NCBI GenBank assembly: GCA_025351385.1
Contig: JANXWA010000006.1
Coordinates: forward strand, 55,607-119,606
Direction: 5' to 3'
From: Acidimicrobiales bacterium
GTDB taxonomy: Bacteria > Actinomycetota > Acidimicrobiia > Acidimicrobiales > RAAP-2
Length of the DNA: 64,000 nt
Part shown: piece after piece, positions 26,870-34,985 of the stretch
How positions within the stretch are numbered: the stretch's first letter is position 1
How the letters are laid out: each line of letters opens with the position of its first letter
Position numbers and translations under genes: made by a program
Notes under the pieces: model-generated
The model's database searches: none
What the model was told of the DNA's origin: nothing
What the model saw: only the letters and a program-made list of their open reading frames with translations

Positions 26870-27669
26870 CCGACCGCGACCTCATCTTCGATGTCAAGAA
26901 CGTGACGTTGCGCTTCGGCGGCGTCACGAGCCTGGACGACGTGAGCATCCAGCAGGAGCGTGGCGAGATCCTGAGCGTGATCGGCCCCAACGGGGCGGGC
27001 AAGACCTCGTTGTTCAACTGCCTGACGGGCGTCTACCAGCCCCAAGAGGGCTCGATCACCTTCCGCCCCACGTCCACGCAGTCGATCAGTATCGTCGGGC
27101 GCCAGCCCCATCGCGTCTCGCGCGCGGGCGTCGCTCGGACGTTCCAGACCAGCCGGATGTTCAACGCGCTCACGACCTTCGAGAACGTCAAGATTGGGGT
27201 CGAGGCCCGCCAGAAGACCGGACCCATCGGTGCGATGCTGAAGTTGCCCCGAACCCGTCACGAGGAGAAGCACTCGGACGAGCGCTCCCACGAACTGCTC
27301 GAGTTCGTCAAGCTCACTCACCGGACCAACACGCTGGCCGACTCCCTCCCGTACGGCGACCGGCGACGCCTCGAGATCGCCCGGGCCCTCGGGACGAACC
27401 CCAAGGTGCTGCTGCTGGACGAACCGGCAGCCGGCACGAACCCGTCCGAGAAGCTGGAGTTGGCCAGCCTCATCAGCCGCATCAACGCCGAGTTGGGCAT
27501 CTCGATCCTGCTGATCGAGCACGACATGAAACTGGTGATGTCCCTGGCGCAGCGCCTCGTGGTGCTCAACTTCGGCGGCGTCATCGCCGAGGGCTCGCCC
27601 CAGGAGATCCAGGAGAACCCCCGGGTGATTGAGGCCTACCTCGGCGCGAGCGAAGAGGTCGAACAGTAA
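26866..27669 (+). CDS. livG: branched-chain amino acid ABC transporter ATP-binding protein, LivG type
   Basis: 267-residue ATPase subunit. Walker A GPNGAGKT at residues 40-47, Walker B KVLLLDEPAAGTNP, switch His in LIEHDMKLVM. The signature position reads DSLPYGDRRRLEIARAL rather than LSGGQ, as is usual for LivG. C-terminal VIEAYLGAS is the LivG tail motif. Overlaps livM by 4 bp and livF by 1 bp. Confidence 0.95.
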   Translation: MTDRDLIFDVKNVTLRFGGVTSLDDVSIQQERGEILSVIGPNGAGKTSLFNCLTGVYQPQEGSITFRPTSTQSISIVGRQPHRVSRAGVARTFQTSRMFNALTTFENVKIGVEARQKTGPIGAMLKLPRTRHEEKHSDERSHELLEFVKLTHRTNTLADSLPYGDRRRLEIARALGTNPKVLLLDEPAAGTNPSEKLELASLISRINAELGISILLIEHDMKLVMSLAQRLVVLNFGGVIAEGSPQEIQENPRVIEAYLGASEEVEQ

Positions 27670-28385
27670 TGGGAACCCCGATGCTCCAGGTGGAGGGCGT
27701 GCAGGTCCGCTACGGGTCGGTGCCGGCGATCCACGACCTCACGCTCCACGTCGACCAGGGCGAGATCGTGACCGTGCTCGGGGCCAACGGCGCCGGCAAG
27801 ACCACGACGCTGCGGATGATCTCGGGGTTGCACCGTCCCTACGCCGGCCGGGTGCTGCTCGAAGGGTCCGAGATCCAAAAGCGCCCGGCACACGAGCTCG
27901 TCGGGCTCGGACTCGGTCACGTGCCCGAGGGGCGACGGATCTTCTCCTCGATGACCGTCCACGAGAACCTCGAGATGGGCGCCTTCGGCCGTCGTGGCAG
28001 CTTCCGCGAAGAGTTCGACTACATCTTCTCGCTCTTCCCCGTGCTCGGCGAGCGCCAGAAGCAGCTCGGCGGGACCCTCTCGGGTGGTGAGCAGCAGATG
28101 CTGGCCATCGGACGGGCCCTGATGGCCAAGCCGCGCGTGCTTCTGCTCGACGAGCCGAGCCTCGGCTTGGCGCCGATGGTCATCTCCTCCATCTTCCAGA
28201 TCATCCGCCAGATCCGTGAAGAGGGTGTGACGGTGATGCTGGTCGAGCAGAACGCCAACCAGGCGCTGCGGATCGCCGACCGCGGGTACGTGTTGGAGAA
28301 CGGCCGCGTCCTCTACGAGGACAGCGCGTCGGCGCTCTTGGGCGACGACCGCATCCGGAGGGCCTACCTCGGCGCCGAGGCCTGA
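27669..28385 (+). CDS. livF: branched-chain amino acid ABC transporter ATP-binding protein, LivF type
   Basis: Second ATPase subunit, 238 residues. Walker A GANGAGKT at residues 38-45, GHVPEGRRIFSSMTV typical of LivF, signature LSGGEQQMLAIGRAL, Walker B VLLLDEPSLGLAP, tail RRAYLGAEA. Start ATG 27669 shares its A with the livG stop TAA. It ends the five-gene importer cluster. Confidence 0.95.
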   Translation: MGTPMLQVEGVQVRYGSVPAIHDLTLHVDQGEIVTVLGANGAGKTTTLRMISGLHRPYAGRVLLEGSEIQKRPAHELVGLGLGHVPEGRRIFSSMTVHENLEMGAFGRRGSFREEFDYIFSLFPVLGERQKQLGGTLSGGEQQMLAIGRALMAKPRVLLLDEPSLGLAPMVISSIFQIIRQIREEGVTVMLVEQNANQALRIADRGYVLENGRVLYEDSASALLGDDRIRRAYLGAEA

Positions 28386-28450
28386 TGGCCCCCGCTCCTT
28401 TCGTTGGCGGGCGTGCCGTTGGTTGATGAGCCGGTCGGACTCGGGGTCAG

Positions 28451-28966
28451 GTGAGTACTGAGGCCACGGACGACGACGCCGGACTCGGTCGACTCCATCC
28501 CAGCGCTCGCAAGGTCGCCGAGGCACTGATGGCGAAGGGCGCGCGCGGTCCGTTTCGGGAGTTCGCGCAGTCCACCAAGACCTCGGCCGACGCGGCGGCC
28601 GCTCTCGGGTGCGAGGTCGGCGCCATCGCGAGTTGCCTCGTGTTCGAGCTCGACGACGAGCCGATCGTCGTGATCAAGAGTGGCGCATTTCGGGTCGACA
28701 CCAAGTGGTTCGCGTCGTCAGTGGGGGCCGTCACTATGCGCCAGGCCACCCCCGACGAAGTCCGCTCGGCGACCGGACAGGCCATTGGTGGAGTCTCGCC
28801 GGTCAATTGGCCCGGTCCGCTGCGGGTATTCATCGATGACGCGCTGGCGGCCTTCGACCGGATCTGGTCGGCCTGCGGCACGCCCAACGCCGTGTTCGCG
28901 ACGACCTACGCGGAGCTGGCGTCACTCACCAACGCGCAACCGGTCAGCCTGCTCGACCCACGTTGA
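28451..28966 (+). CDS. YbaK/EbsC-type aminoacyl-tRNA deacylase
   Basis: A 171-residue protein of the YbaK/ProX family, which clears mischarged tRNAs such as Cys-tRNA(Pro). The FREFAQSTKTSADAAAALGC start, the VIKSGAFRVD strand with the conserved Lys, and the GGVSPVNWPGPLRVFIDD core are family landmarks. Start GTG 28451, 65 bp after livF. Substrate cannot be read from the sequence. Convergent with the next gene, 21 bp apart. Confidence 0.88.
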   Translation: MSTEATDDDAGLGRLHPSARKVAEALMAKGARGPFREFAQSTKTSADAAAALGCEVGAIASCLVFELDDEPIVVIKSGAFRVDTKWFASSVGAVTMRQATPDEVRSATGQAIGGVSPVNWPGPLRVFIDDALAAFDRIWSACGTPNAVFATTYAELASLTNAQPVSLLDPR

Positions 28967-28987
28967 GCGGGTGTGACGGTTGCCTCG

Positions 28988-29773
28988 CTACAGCACGAAG
29001 GTGAGCCGGAAGGTGGCGGCGTCCTTCTTCTGCGCGTTACCGACGTCGATGGCGCAGCCCCGCAGGTTCGAGGCCTTGGTGCCGCACAGCCCCGTGCCGA
29101 CCTTGCCGGTGACGACCTTGAACTTCGTGAGGGGCAACCGTCCCTTGGTGGTGATGGTCCGGGGGACTGTCGTCGCCAGACTGCACTGCGCCGCGGCCGA
29201 TCCTGACGCTAGGCATTCGACGACGTACACGTGATCGCCGGGCTTGAAGCCGAAGCCCAACACCGTGACTACGCGACCCGTGCGAAGCCCGGTCGAGGGG
29301 TTAACGCTCAATCGGGGATGGTAGGTCTTGGTGTGCACGGTCGTCGTCGTCGCCACTGGTAGGGCGAAGGTGATCGGGGTCGTGCCGGTGTCGGTGCCTT
29401 GGGCTGTCGCGACGTTGATGACGCATGCCGTGAGGTCACTGGCCACGGTGCCGCAGGTCTTGCCGTTGGCGATCTGGCCGGTGGCGACGGGGAACTTCAG
29501 CGAGAGAGTCCCCTGAGCACTCGTCTGGGTCGACGACGCCGTCGAGGTGTCACAACCGGTTTGATCGGTTGCGGTGGCGAGGCACTCGATGACGTAGATG
29601 GCCTCGTTCGGCGTGAATCCGCTGCCCGTCACGGTCACCACCTGATTGTTGGTGAGTCCAGAGGAGGGGCTGGCCTGAATAGCGACTGCAGCCGACGCCG
29701 ATCCCACGCCCAAGCCCACGACCATCCCCAGCACCATCGTCACCGTGGTCACGCCCGTTGCGATTCGTCTCAT
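28988..29773 (-). CDS. secreted protein with two tandem neocarzinostatin-like domains
   Basis: 261 residues with an N-terminal signal peptide ending near SASA-A (residues 24-29). Two similar halves follow: about 30-140 and 150-261. Each starts with a xxPSxGLxxxxxVTVxGxGFxPxxxxYVxEC pattern and has a further Cys pair (TGCDTS with CGTVASDLTACVINV; QCSLAT with CGTKASNLRGCAIDV), the spacing of the two disulfides of neocarzinostatin/macromycin apoproteins. The known family members bind enediyne chromophores, but similar domains occur in actinobacterial secreted proteins without that chemistry, and no enediyne genes are nearby. A binding role outside the cell is an inference. Confidence 0.75.
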   Translation of the reverse strand: MRRIATGVTTVTMVLGMVVGLGVGSASAAVAIQASPSSGLTNNQVVTVTGSGFTPNEAIYVIECLATATDQTGCDTSTASSTQTSAQGTLSLKFPVATGQIANGKTCGTVASDLTACVINVATAQGTDTGTTPITFALPVATTTTVHTKTYHPRLSVNPSTGLRTGRVVTVLGFGFKPGDHVYVVECLASGSAAAQCSLATTVPRTITTKGRLPLTKFKVVTGKVGTGLCGTKASNLRGCAIDVGNAQKKDAATFRLTFVL

Positions 29774-29857
29774 CGTGAGAGTCCCTTCAAGTCAGTGATT
29801 CGGGTCCAGTCCATCGGAACCAGATCTGCGTGTGGCACATCAAATTAAGGTAACCCT

Positions 29858-30460
29858 ATGCCAAACATCGGATCGAAGCACGTCGCTTCGATCCGGTCGG
29901 GCGTGGTCCTAGAGGTGTGGACGCTTTCGTGGAATGTCGTGGGCGTCGTGATCCTCGCGTTCTCGGCGTACGCGGCCCGATCGGTGGCGTTGGCCGGTTT
30001 CGGCCTCGACTCGCTCGTCGAGATCGGGGCCAGCGTCGTCGTGCTCTGGGAGCTGGGCGACATCGAGGGGGATCGGCGGGCCCGGGCGCTGGGTCTGATC
30101 GGTTGGGCGTTCATCGTGTTGGCGCTCTACCTGGCGATTCAGAGCTCGATCGTGCTGGCTGCGGGCTTCCATTCGCGCCACAGCCCGATCGGCATCGGGT
30201 GGACGGCCGCGACGGCGGTGGTGATGTTCGTCCTCGCCAACGGCAAGCGCCGCGTCGGCCACCAGTTGGACAACCAGGTGCTGATCACCGAAGGCCGCGT
30301 CACGTTCGTCGACGGCGTATTGGCCACCGCGGTGCTGGTCGGGCTGGCGCTCAACGCCGTCCTCGGCTGGTGGTGGGCCGACCCGACGGCCAGCCTGCTG
30401 ATCGTCGTCTACGGGGCGAAGGAGGGAGTCGCCGCCCTGCGACACGGTTCCCTCGAATAG
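29858..30460 (+). CDS. cation transporter, CDF-like membrane domain
   Basis: 200 residues, about six hydrophobic spans. GFGLDSLVEIGAS in the second span and the FVDGVLATAVLVG and WWWADPTASLLIVVYGAKE segments match the transmembrane half of cation diffusion facilitators, including the acidic ligands for divalent metals. The cytoplasmic C-terminal domain of classical CDF proteins is missing. ATG 29858 follows AAGGTAA. Divergent from the neocarzinostatin-like gene with an 84-bp shared upstream region. Confidence 0.8.
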   Translation: MPNIGSKHVASIRSGVVLEVWTLSWNVVGVVILAFSAYAARSVALAGFGLDSLVEIGASVVVLWELGDIEGDRRARALGLIGWAFIVLALYLAIQSSIVLAAGFHSRHSPIGIGWTAATAVVMFVLANGKRRVGHQLDNQVLITEGRVTFVDGVLATAVLVGLALNAVLGWWWADPTASLLIVVYGAKEGVAALRHGSLE

Positions 30461-30511
30461 CGCGGCGATCACGGACTGTACGCAGTTGGCGTCGCCACGT
30501 ACGCTGATGGC

Positions 30512-30757
30512 GTGTCCGAACCCAGTTCACCACGCGCGGGACTGATCCTCAACCGGATCGCGCTGCGCCTGATCTTGACGTACCAGGAGAAGGTCGGTCC
30601 GCGGCTCCGCCCGGACTGCCACTTCGAGCCGTCGTGCTCGCAGTACGGTCAACAGGCCTTTACGAAGTACGGATCCCTGCGTGCGACTGCCGTCACGTTG
30701 CGGCGCATTGTTCGCTGCACCTTCGCCCACGGAGCACGCCGCCCCGATCCCCTCTGA
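30512..30757 (+). CDS. yidD: membrane protein insertion efficiency factor YidD
   Basis: A small (81-residue) membrane-associated protein that assists YidC-dependent insertion. The family core is intact: LILTYQEKVGPRLRPDCHF, FEPSCSQYG and LRRIVRCTFAHG. Start GTG 30512. Usually yidD sits in the rpmH-rnpA-yidC locus; here it stands alone among unrelated genes. Confidence 0.9.
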   Translation: MSEPSSPRAGLILNRIALRLILTYQEKVGPRLRPDCHFEPSCSQYGQQAFTKYGSLRATAVTLRRIVRCTFAHGARRPDPL

Positions 30758-30839
30758 CGTCGACCACGGCGCCGTGGCCGGACAGACGTCGCCGCGCGAG
30801 CACTCCAGCACCGTGGGCCGCAGTGTGGTCGGACTCTCG

Positions 30840-31700
30840 ATGATGGAACATCACCTCGACGGGTTGATCACTCCTTTTAGGATCGCGCGCACCGCGGTTC
30901 TCGGGGTATTCCTCGCCCTCGGATTCGTCCTGGTGGTCCTGTTCGGCCCCGCCGTCGCCGCGACGCCGGCCTTCGGCGCCGGCACGTCCAGCGCGACCTG
31001 CTACGCGACGCTCAACGGCGTGGAGCTGAGTTCGGCGAGCTCGCCCGACAACGCCATCGACTTGAACGCCGACAGCACCGTGGCGGCGGCCGGGCGGAAC
31101 GTGTCGGTGGGTACCGGGTCCATGCACTACCAGGTCGAGATGATGTTCTATCTGGTCGGGGAGCGGCTGGGCTGGACCGTCGCCTCGGGCGACGCGTCGG
31201 GCGAGCGCTACGCGACGACGCTGAACGTCGCGAAGTACGCGAAATACGGCTCCGGCCTCTACCTGCTCCACGTCCTCTCATTCGGCGCGAACGGCTCGCA
31301 CTCGTGCACGATCGACGGCTTCATCAACATCAAGGGCGGAAGCCTCTCGGACGCCGGCATCGCCGGAGTGGCCCTCGCCGGCGCCGGCATCCTCGCGCTG
31401 GCCGCTTCGGGCATCGTGGCGGGGATGGAAGGCCGCAAGCTGACCCCGATCGACAACGTCATTGCCGAAGAGGACGCCGTCACCAAGGCCGAGAACGAAG
31501 GCCAGAATGAGGGCCAGGACGCTGGAGGCTCCAGCGGCGGCGACGATCCCGAGACTCACCTCCGCGAATCCACGTCTCCTGGGTCGTTCAACTTCCGTTA
31601 CTGCGGTGGACTGCTCCTCCTCGCCATCCCCTTGACAATGGCGACAGTGCTCTGGGAGCTCGCCCGCAACGCCGTGCACTCAGTGAGGGGGATGACGTGA
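30840..31700 (+). CDS. membrane protein of unknown function with acidic linker
   Basis: About 286 residues from tandem ATGs at 30840/30843; the frame remains open upstream into yidD, so the start is uncertain. Layout: hydrophobic N-terminal segment (signal or anchor), an extracytoplasmic part with three cysteines (SATCYATLNG, HSCTIDG) and Ser/Thr-rich strands, a second hydrophobic span AGVALAGAGILALAASG, a Glu/Gln/Gly-rich hydrophilic linker, and a last span near the C-terminus. I recognise no family. It overlaps the following small membrane gene by 4 bp, so the two are likely a unit. Confidence 0.65.
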   Translation: MMEHHLDGLITPFRIARTAVLGVFLALGFVLVVLFGPAVAATPAFGAGTSSATCYATLNGVELSSASSPDNAIDLNADSTVAAAGRNVSVGTGSMHYQVEMMFYLVGERLGWTVASGDASGERYATTLNVAKYAKYGSGLYLLHVLSFGANGSHSCTIDGFINIKGGSLSDAGIAGVALAGAGILALAASGIVAGMEGRKLTPIDNVIAEEDAVTKAENEGQNEGQDAGGSSGGDDPETHLRESTSPGSFNFRYCGGLLLLAIPLTMATVLWELARNAVHSVRGMT

Positions 31701-31957
31701 GCAGCCGCAAGGGACCCGTGCGCTGGCGTCCGAAGTTCTCCCTCATTGGCATCGGCGGCTCGATCGTCGCCTCGATCGGTACGCTGCTGGTTCTCCAACA
31801 GCGTGGACTGGTCTTTCCCACAACGGTCACCGAAATCGTCACCCTCGTGATTGGTCTGCTCGCCGGCATCGCGGTCCCGTCGCTGATACGTCTCAGCGTG
31901 GTCCGTCAATACAATCGGCGATTCGAGCAGAAGTCGAAGCAGTCTCGACTGCAGTAA
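31697..31957 (+). CDS. small membrane protein of unknown function
   Basis: 86 residues: basic N-terminus, two hydrophobic spans (about 17-33 and 42-62), basic C-terminus ending KQSRLQ. GTG start overlaps the upstream stop (GTGA). No family recognised; co-expression with the preceding membrane protein suggests a joint function. Confidence 0.6.
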   Translation: MSSRKGPVRWRPKFSLIGIGGSIVASIGTLLVLQQRGLVFPTTVTEIVTLVIGLLAGIAVPSLIRLSVVRQYNRRFEQKSKQSRLQ

Positions 31958-32310
31958 GTCCGCGGACGATCGCGAGACCGTTCGCAATTCGGAGGCTCCT
32001 CGTGACGTTTCGAGGGTCTCTCACACGTCAAGTGTGTGGCTCCGCATTCGTCGACAGGGTCGTGAAGACGCGTCGCCCCACCGGATGCGTGTGGAGAAGT
32101 AAAGCTAGCTACTGCTAGAAGTGTGATGACAGTGGAGCGGGTTCGCGACGCGCCTCCAAGAGAGTGGCTATCGCCCAGGCCCTCGCGGGCGCCCCGGTCA
32201 TCCGTGGATCGGCACCGCGCGGGGCGGGATAGTTGGCCGGCGAGTGTGGCGAGAGCCTATGGAAATGTTCTCGGGTCGCCGGCAAGCGGCCAGGCCTCAA
32301 GCGCAGTGAC
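31958..32310. other. 353-bp non-coding stretch containing an ABC ATPase relic
   Basis: No intact gene is seen between the two convergent membrane-protein genes. Its middle carries a short decayed ABC-transporter-like segment, listed separately. Short frames on both strands lack codon bias or recognisable protein features. Confidence 0.4.
32125..32232 (+). pseudogene. relic of an ABC transporter ATPase signature region
   Basis: In the frame of base 32125 the translation includes KRVAIAQALAGAPVIR (32158-32205), followed by a stop at 32230-32232. This closely matches the segment after LSGGQ in MacB/LolD-like ATPases (QRVAIARALAG-P-). About ten conserved positions coincide, too many for easy chance, but no Walker A or Walker B is found and the frame is not a gene. 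I read it as a decayed fragment. Confidence 0.35.
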
Positions 32311-32772
32311 TTAGTCGAGCGGATGACTCCGGGCCGAATTCATTCCCACAATGCTCGTGACGATGATGGCGATGGCAGCCAGGCTGGCGACTTCCGCACC
32401 GGTACCCCAAAGAGTCCGGCTCGGCACATTGAGCCGCAGCGAAAATTGGTTCGCGTCAGCGATCCTGAGGAGGGCGTCCGATATGGCGGTCAGCAACGCT
32501 GCAATACCGATGAAGAGGTTGGCCCAATTGAGACGATATGAGGACCTCACGAGCATTGCGGCGGTGAGGATGATGGACACCGCACCAAGGCCCAGAAGTG
32601 GTGCCTCCAGCGGACCGACCACGAAGTTTGAAGAGACGTTCCTCGACACGTCCCTGAAGGTCGCCCATGGCATCGCCACCACGGCGACCACCAACAGTCC
32701 GACCGCGGCCAACTGAACTGCTGATGTCCACCTGGCACCAGCGAAGCCCCTCTTGGACAAGGTCCTTGCCAT
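32311..32772 (-). CDS. four-span membrane protein of unknown function
   Basis: 153 residues from ATG 32772 (a GTG one codon upstream is possible). Four hydrophobic segments near residues 19-37, 57-74, 87-104 and 128-146, joined by short charged loops. No family recognised. Confidence 0.5.
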   Translation of the reverse strand: MARTLSKRGFAGARWTSAVQLAAVGLLVVAVVAMPWATFRDVSRNVSSNFVVGPLEAPLLGLGAVSIILTAAMLVRSSYRLNWANLFIGIAALLTAISDALLRIADANQFSLRLNVPSRTLWGTGAEVASLAAIAIIVTSIVGMNSARSHPLD

Positions 32773-32918
32773 CACTGCCCTTCGTTGGTATACATCCTGG
32801 CAGTGTCACGAGCAACCGACCGCGCACGGGCCCACTGTGGACTTCTGGCTTGAACTCTCATCTCGCCTGAGGTGTAGGGGCACGAACAGGCGAGTGACGA
32901 AGCGACGCCCTGGGAGGC

Positions 32919-32962
32919 GACGCCGCCGCCACGACAACGGGGAATTTCGTGACGGCGACGCC
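32919..32962 (-). terminator. long hairpin between two minus-strand genes
   Basis: Positions 32919-32934 and 32947-32962 pair over 16 bp with three wobble pairs around a 12-nt loop. It lies 58 bp past the stop of the COG4315-type gene on the minus strand and lacks a T-run, so termination is possible but not certain. Confidence 0.4.
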
Positions 32963-33019
32963 GCAGGTGTCTCGCTCAACGGACGGCCTACCGGCCGGCG
33001 CGTCGGCGATCAAGGACGG

Positions 33020-33574
33020 TTAGCCGTAGCCGCCGCCACCGGACGTCGTGGTGGTGGCGTCGGCGCCGGTCTTCGAGGTGGTGGCCGCGGTCCGGGCCGA
33101 AGCGTTGACGAGGTGCCAGGTGCCGCCGTCAGCGGCGATCCCCTGGCCGTTCACCTGGCCGGGTCCGTTGTCGCCGGAGAAGTTGTAGACGGGGTAGCCG
33201 TTGTAGGTCACCTGCTTCATGGTCGACGAACGCTTGATGAAGCCGACCTTGCCCGCCACTCCAGCACCGATCGACACCGAGGTGATCGAGGACTTCACGA
33301 GGAACGGGGGCCAGATCGGCGTGCAGGCGGACTTGCAGTGCAGCTTGCCGCCCTTTTCGGCGGAAAGCACGTAGAAGGTGTGGCGCTTCGCGTTCGCGAG
33401 GATCCCCGAATAGGGCTTCACGGTGATCTTCTGGAGTTGGGTGCCCGTGGCGCCGGCCAGCGCCAACGGTGCGCAGGACACGACGGCGCCGACCAGCGTG
33501 GCGACTGCCGAGCGGCGCACCCAACTGGTCACGATGGTGCGGGTGATCGACGTCGCCACTCTTGGACCGGTCAT
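33020..33574 (-). CDS. secreted COG4315 / lipoprotein_15-type repeat protein
   Basis: 184 residues. Signal sequence ends near ALA-GATG (about residues 38-42). Core follows the family plan: HTFYVLSAEKGGKLHCKSACTPIWPPFLVK, with the paired cysteines, then KQVTYNGYPVYNFSGDNGPGQVNGQGI and WHLVNASA (read in parts). No lipobox Cys, so secreted rather than lipidated. A Thr/Gly-rich tail ends the protein. Function of the family is unknown. It lies beside an ECF sigma/anti-sigma operon, and a second member starts the cluster at the right edge of the window. Confidence 0.8.
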   Translation of the reverse strand: MTGPRVATSITRTIVTSWVRRSAVATLVGAVVSCAPLALAGATGTQLQKITVKPYSGILANAKRHTFYVLSAEKGGKLHCKSACTPIWPPFLVKSSITSVSIGAGVAGKVGFIKRSSTMKQVTYNGYPVYNFSGDNGPGQVNGQGIAADGGTWHLVNASARTAATTSKTGADATTTTSGGGGYG

Positions 33575-33650
33575 GATGCACTCTCATCACGGTTGGGTCG
33601 GATTGGTCCCATCGCTGCCAGTACGGACGGAACTGAAGCAGGCGTGGCCA

Positions 33651-34349
33651 CTACGACCACCGTCCGGCCGACGGGCTCCACTTGGTTCCTCCGAGACGTG
33701 CGACGACGGTCCCACTCGTGGTGGTGAGCAGGATTCCCCGGACCGACGAGAGAGAGACCGGCAACGGAGTGCCCCAGTCCCCTTTGCCGGCGACCAGGGC
33801 GAAGGTCCCCACGAAGTCGCGCTTGCCGCTCTTGGTCACGAGGATGCAGCGCACGAGGGCCGGAGCCGTCGGAGCATTGACGGTGACGAACATCCATGAC
33901 GGGGTGCCGGTGTAGGCGTAGACGAGCCCGACGCCGTGGCCCGCGGCCTGCAACGAGCGCTGCTCCATCCTTCCCACCGCCTGCGCCGGCGATGAGGTCG
34001 TCGTCATGTGGTCGAGCGTCCAGCCGACGCCGAAGGCGAGCACCACGACGGCCGCCGCCACCGACATCAGCATCGGGCTGGCTCGACGCCGGCCGATGAC
34101 CGCGGGGCGCGACGCGCGGATCCGCTCGATCACCCTCGACTCGAAGCCGACCGGCGGCTCGGCCCCGGCGGGCACGTGCGAGAGGGCGTCGACGGTCGCG
34201 GTGAGCTCGGCCATCTCGACGGTGCACTCCTCGCAACCCTCGACGTGGGCGAGGAGCTCGACCCGGGTCCGTCCGTCGAGTATCCCGAGGGTGTGCTCGG
34301 CGAGGTCCGCCTTGTACTCGTCGTGCGAGCGAATGTCACTGTTCGTCAT
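33651..34349 (-). CDS. membrane-anchored anti-sigma factor with zinc-binding domain (RskA-like)
   Basis: 232 residues. The N-terminal ZAS domain shows H35-x3-C39-x2-C42 (HVEGCEEC), one hydrophobic span near residues 90-108, and an extracytoplasmic RskA-like domain ending in strands such as GILLTTTSGTV. Its ATG overlaps the stop of the sigma gene (ATGA), the usual arrangement for a regulator and its sigma factor. It should hold the sigma at the membrane until an extracytoplasmic signal triggers release or proteolysis. Confidence 0.85.
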   Translation of the reverse strand: MTNSDIRSHDEYKADLAEHTLGILDGRTRVELLAHVEGCEECTVEMAELTATVDALSHVPAGAEPPVGFESRVIERIRASRPAVIGRRRASPMLMSVAAAVVVLAFGVGWTLDHMTTTSSPAQAVGRMEQRSLQAAGHGVGLVYAYTGTPSWMFVTVNAPTAPALVRCILVTKSGKRDFVGTFALVAGKGDWGTPLPVSLSSVRGILLTTTSGTVVARLGGTKWSPSAGRWS

Positions 34350-34960
34350 GCCGTCTCCTCCACGTCACTGGTCAGGATGGCGCGTAGCTTCGCCAGTCCG
34401 GCCCGTATTCTCGTCTTCGCGGTCCCGAGGGGGATCTCCTCGATCTCGCATATCTCCTGGGCGGTGCGACCGTAGAGAGAGGCAAGTAGGACCGCCCGTC
34501 GCTGCTCGGCCGGGATGGCCCCGAGCGCCTCGAGGATCACTCCGCGAAACGATCGGGTCGCCACCGTGTCCTCGAGGGACGACACGTGCGAGGCCGTGGC
34601 GAGGTTGACCATATCGTCGGGGTCGGTCGGCACGGAGCGCCGCTTGCGCAACGCGTCGATCGAGAGGTTCCTCGCGATCGTGAGCACCCAGTTCTCGACC
34701 GAGCCGCGCCGGGTGTCGAAGACCGGTGAATGGCGCCACGCACGCAGCAGCGCCTCCTGCGCGACGTCCTCGGCGGCCGCGCTGTCGCCGAGTATCGCGA
34801 CCGCGAGTCCGTAGACGCGACGCTGGTAGCGACGGACGAACACCACGGTCGAGTCCTCGTCACCCGACGCCATGCCAGCCAGCAGCGCCTCATCGGTCGG
34901 CTCGGTCGTCGTGTGATCGTTCGCGCGGGGTCGGTGGCGATCGGGGCGGCCCGTGGTCAT
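34346..34960 (-). CDS. ECF-family RNA polymerase sigma factor
   Basis: 204 residues. Region 2 (about 30-98) has VYGLAVAILGDSAAAEDVAQEALLRAWR in parts and NWVLTIARNLSIDALRKR; region 4 (about 133-190) has AIPAEQRRAVLLASLYGRTAQEICE and the helix-turn-helix GTAKTRIRAGLAKLR. The SigK/SigL-like group is a reasonable guess because of the paired RskA-type anti-sigma. A possible hairpin covers its Shine-Dalgarno. Confidence 0.9.
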   Translation of the reverse strand: MTTGRPDRHRPRANDHTTTEPTDEALLAGMASGDEDSTVVFVRRYQRRVYGLAVAILGDSAAAEDVAQEALLRAWRHSPVFDTRRGSVENWVLTIARNLSIDALRKRRSVPTDPDDMVNLATASHVSSLEDTVATRSFRGVILEALGAIPAEQRRAVLLASLYGRTAQEICEIEEIPLGTAKTRIRAGLAKLRAILTSDVEETA

Positions 34961-34967
34961 CGCATCA

Positions 34968-34985
34968 CCCCTTCGTTCAAAGGGG
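34968..34985 (-). promoter_or_regulatory. short hairpin enclosing the sigma-gene ribosome binding site
   Basis: CCCCTT (34968-34973) and AAGGGG (34980-34985) are complementary around CGTTCA. On the minus strand the second arm, AAGGGG, is the Shine-Dalgarno of the ECF sigma gene, 7 nt before its ATG. If it forms in RNA the site would be masked. Confidence 0.35.
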
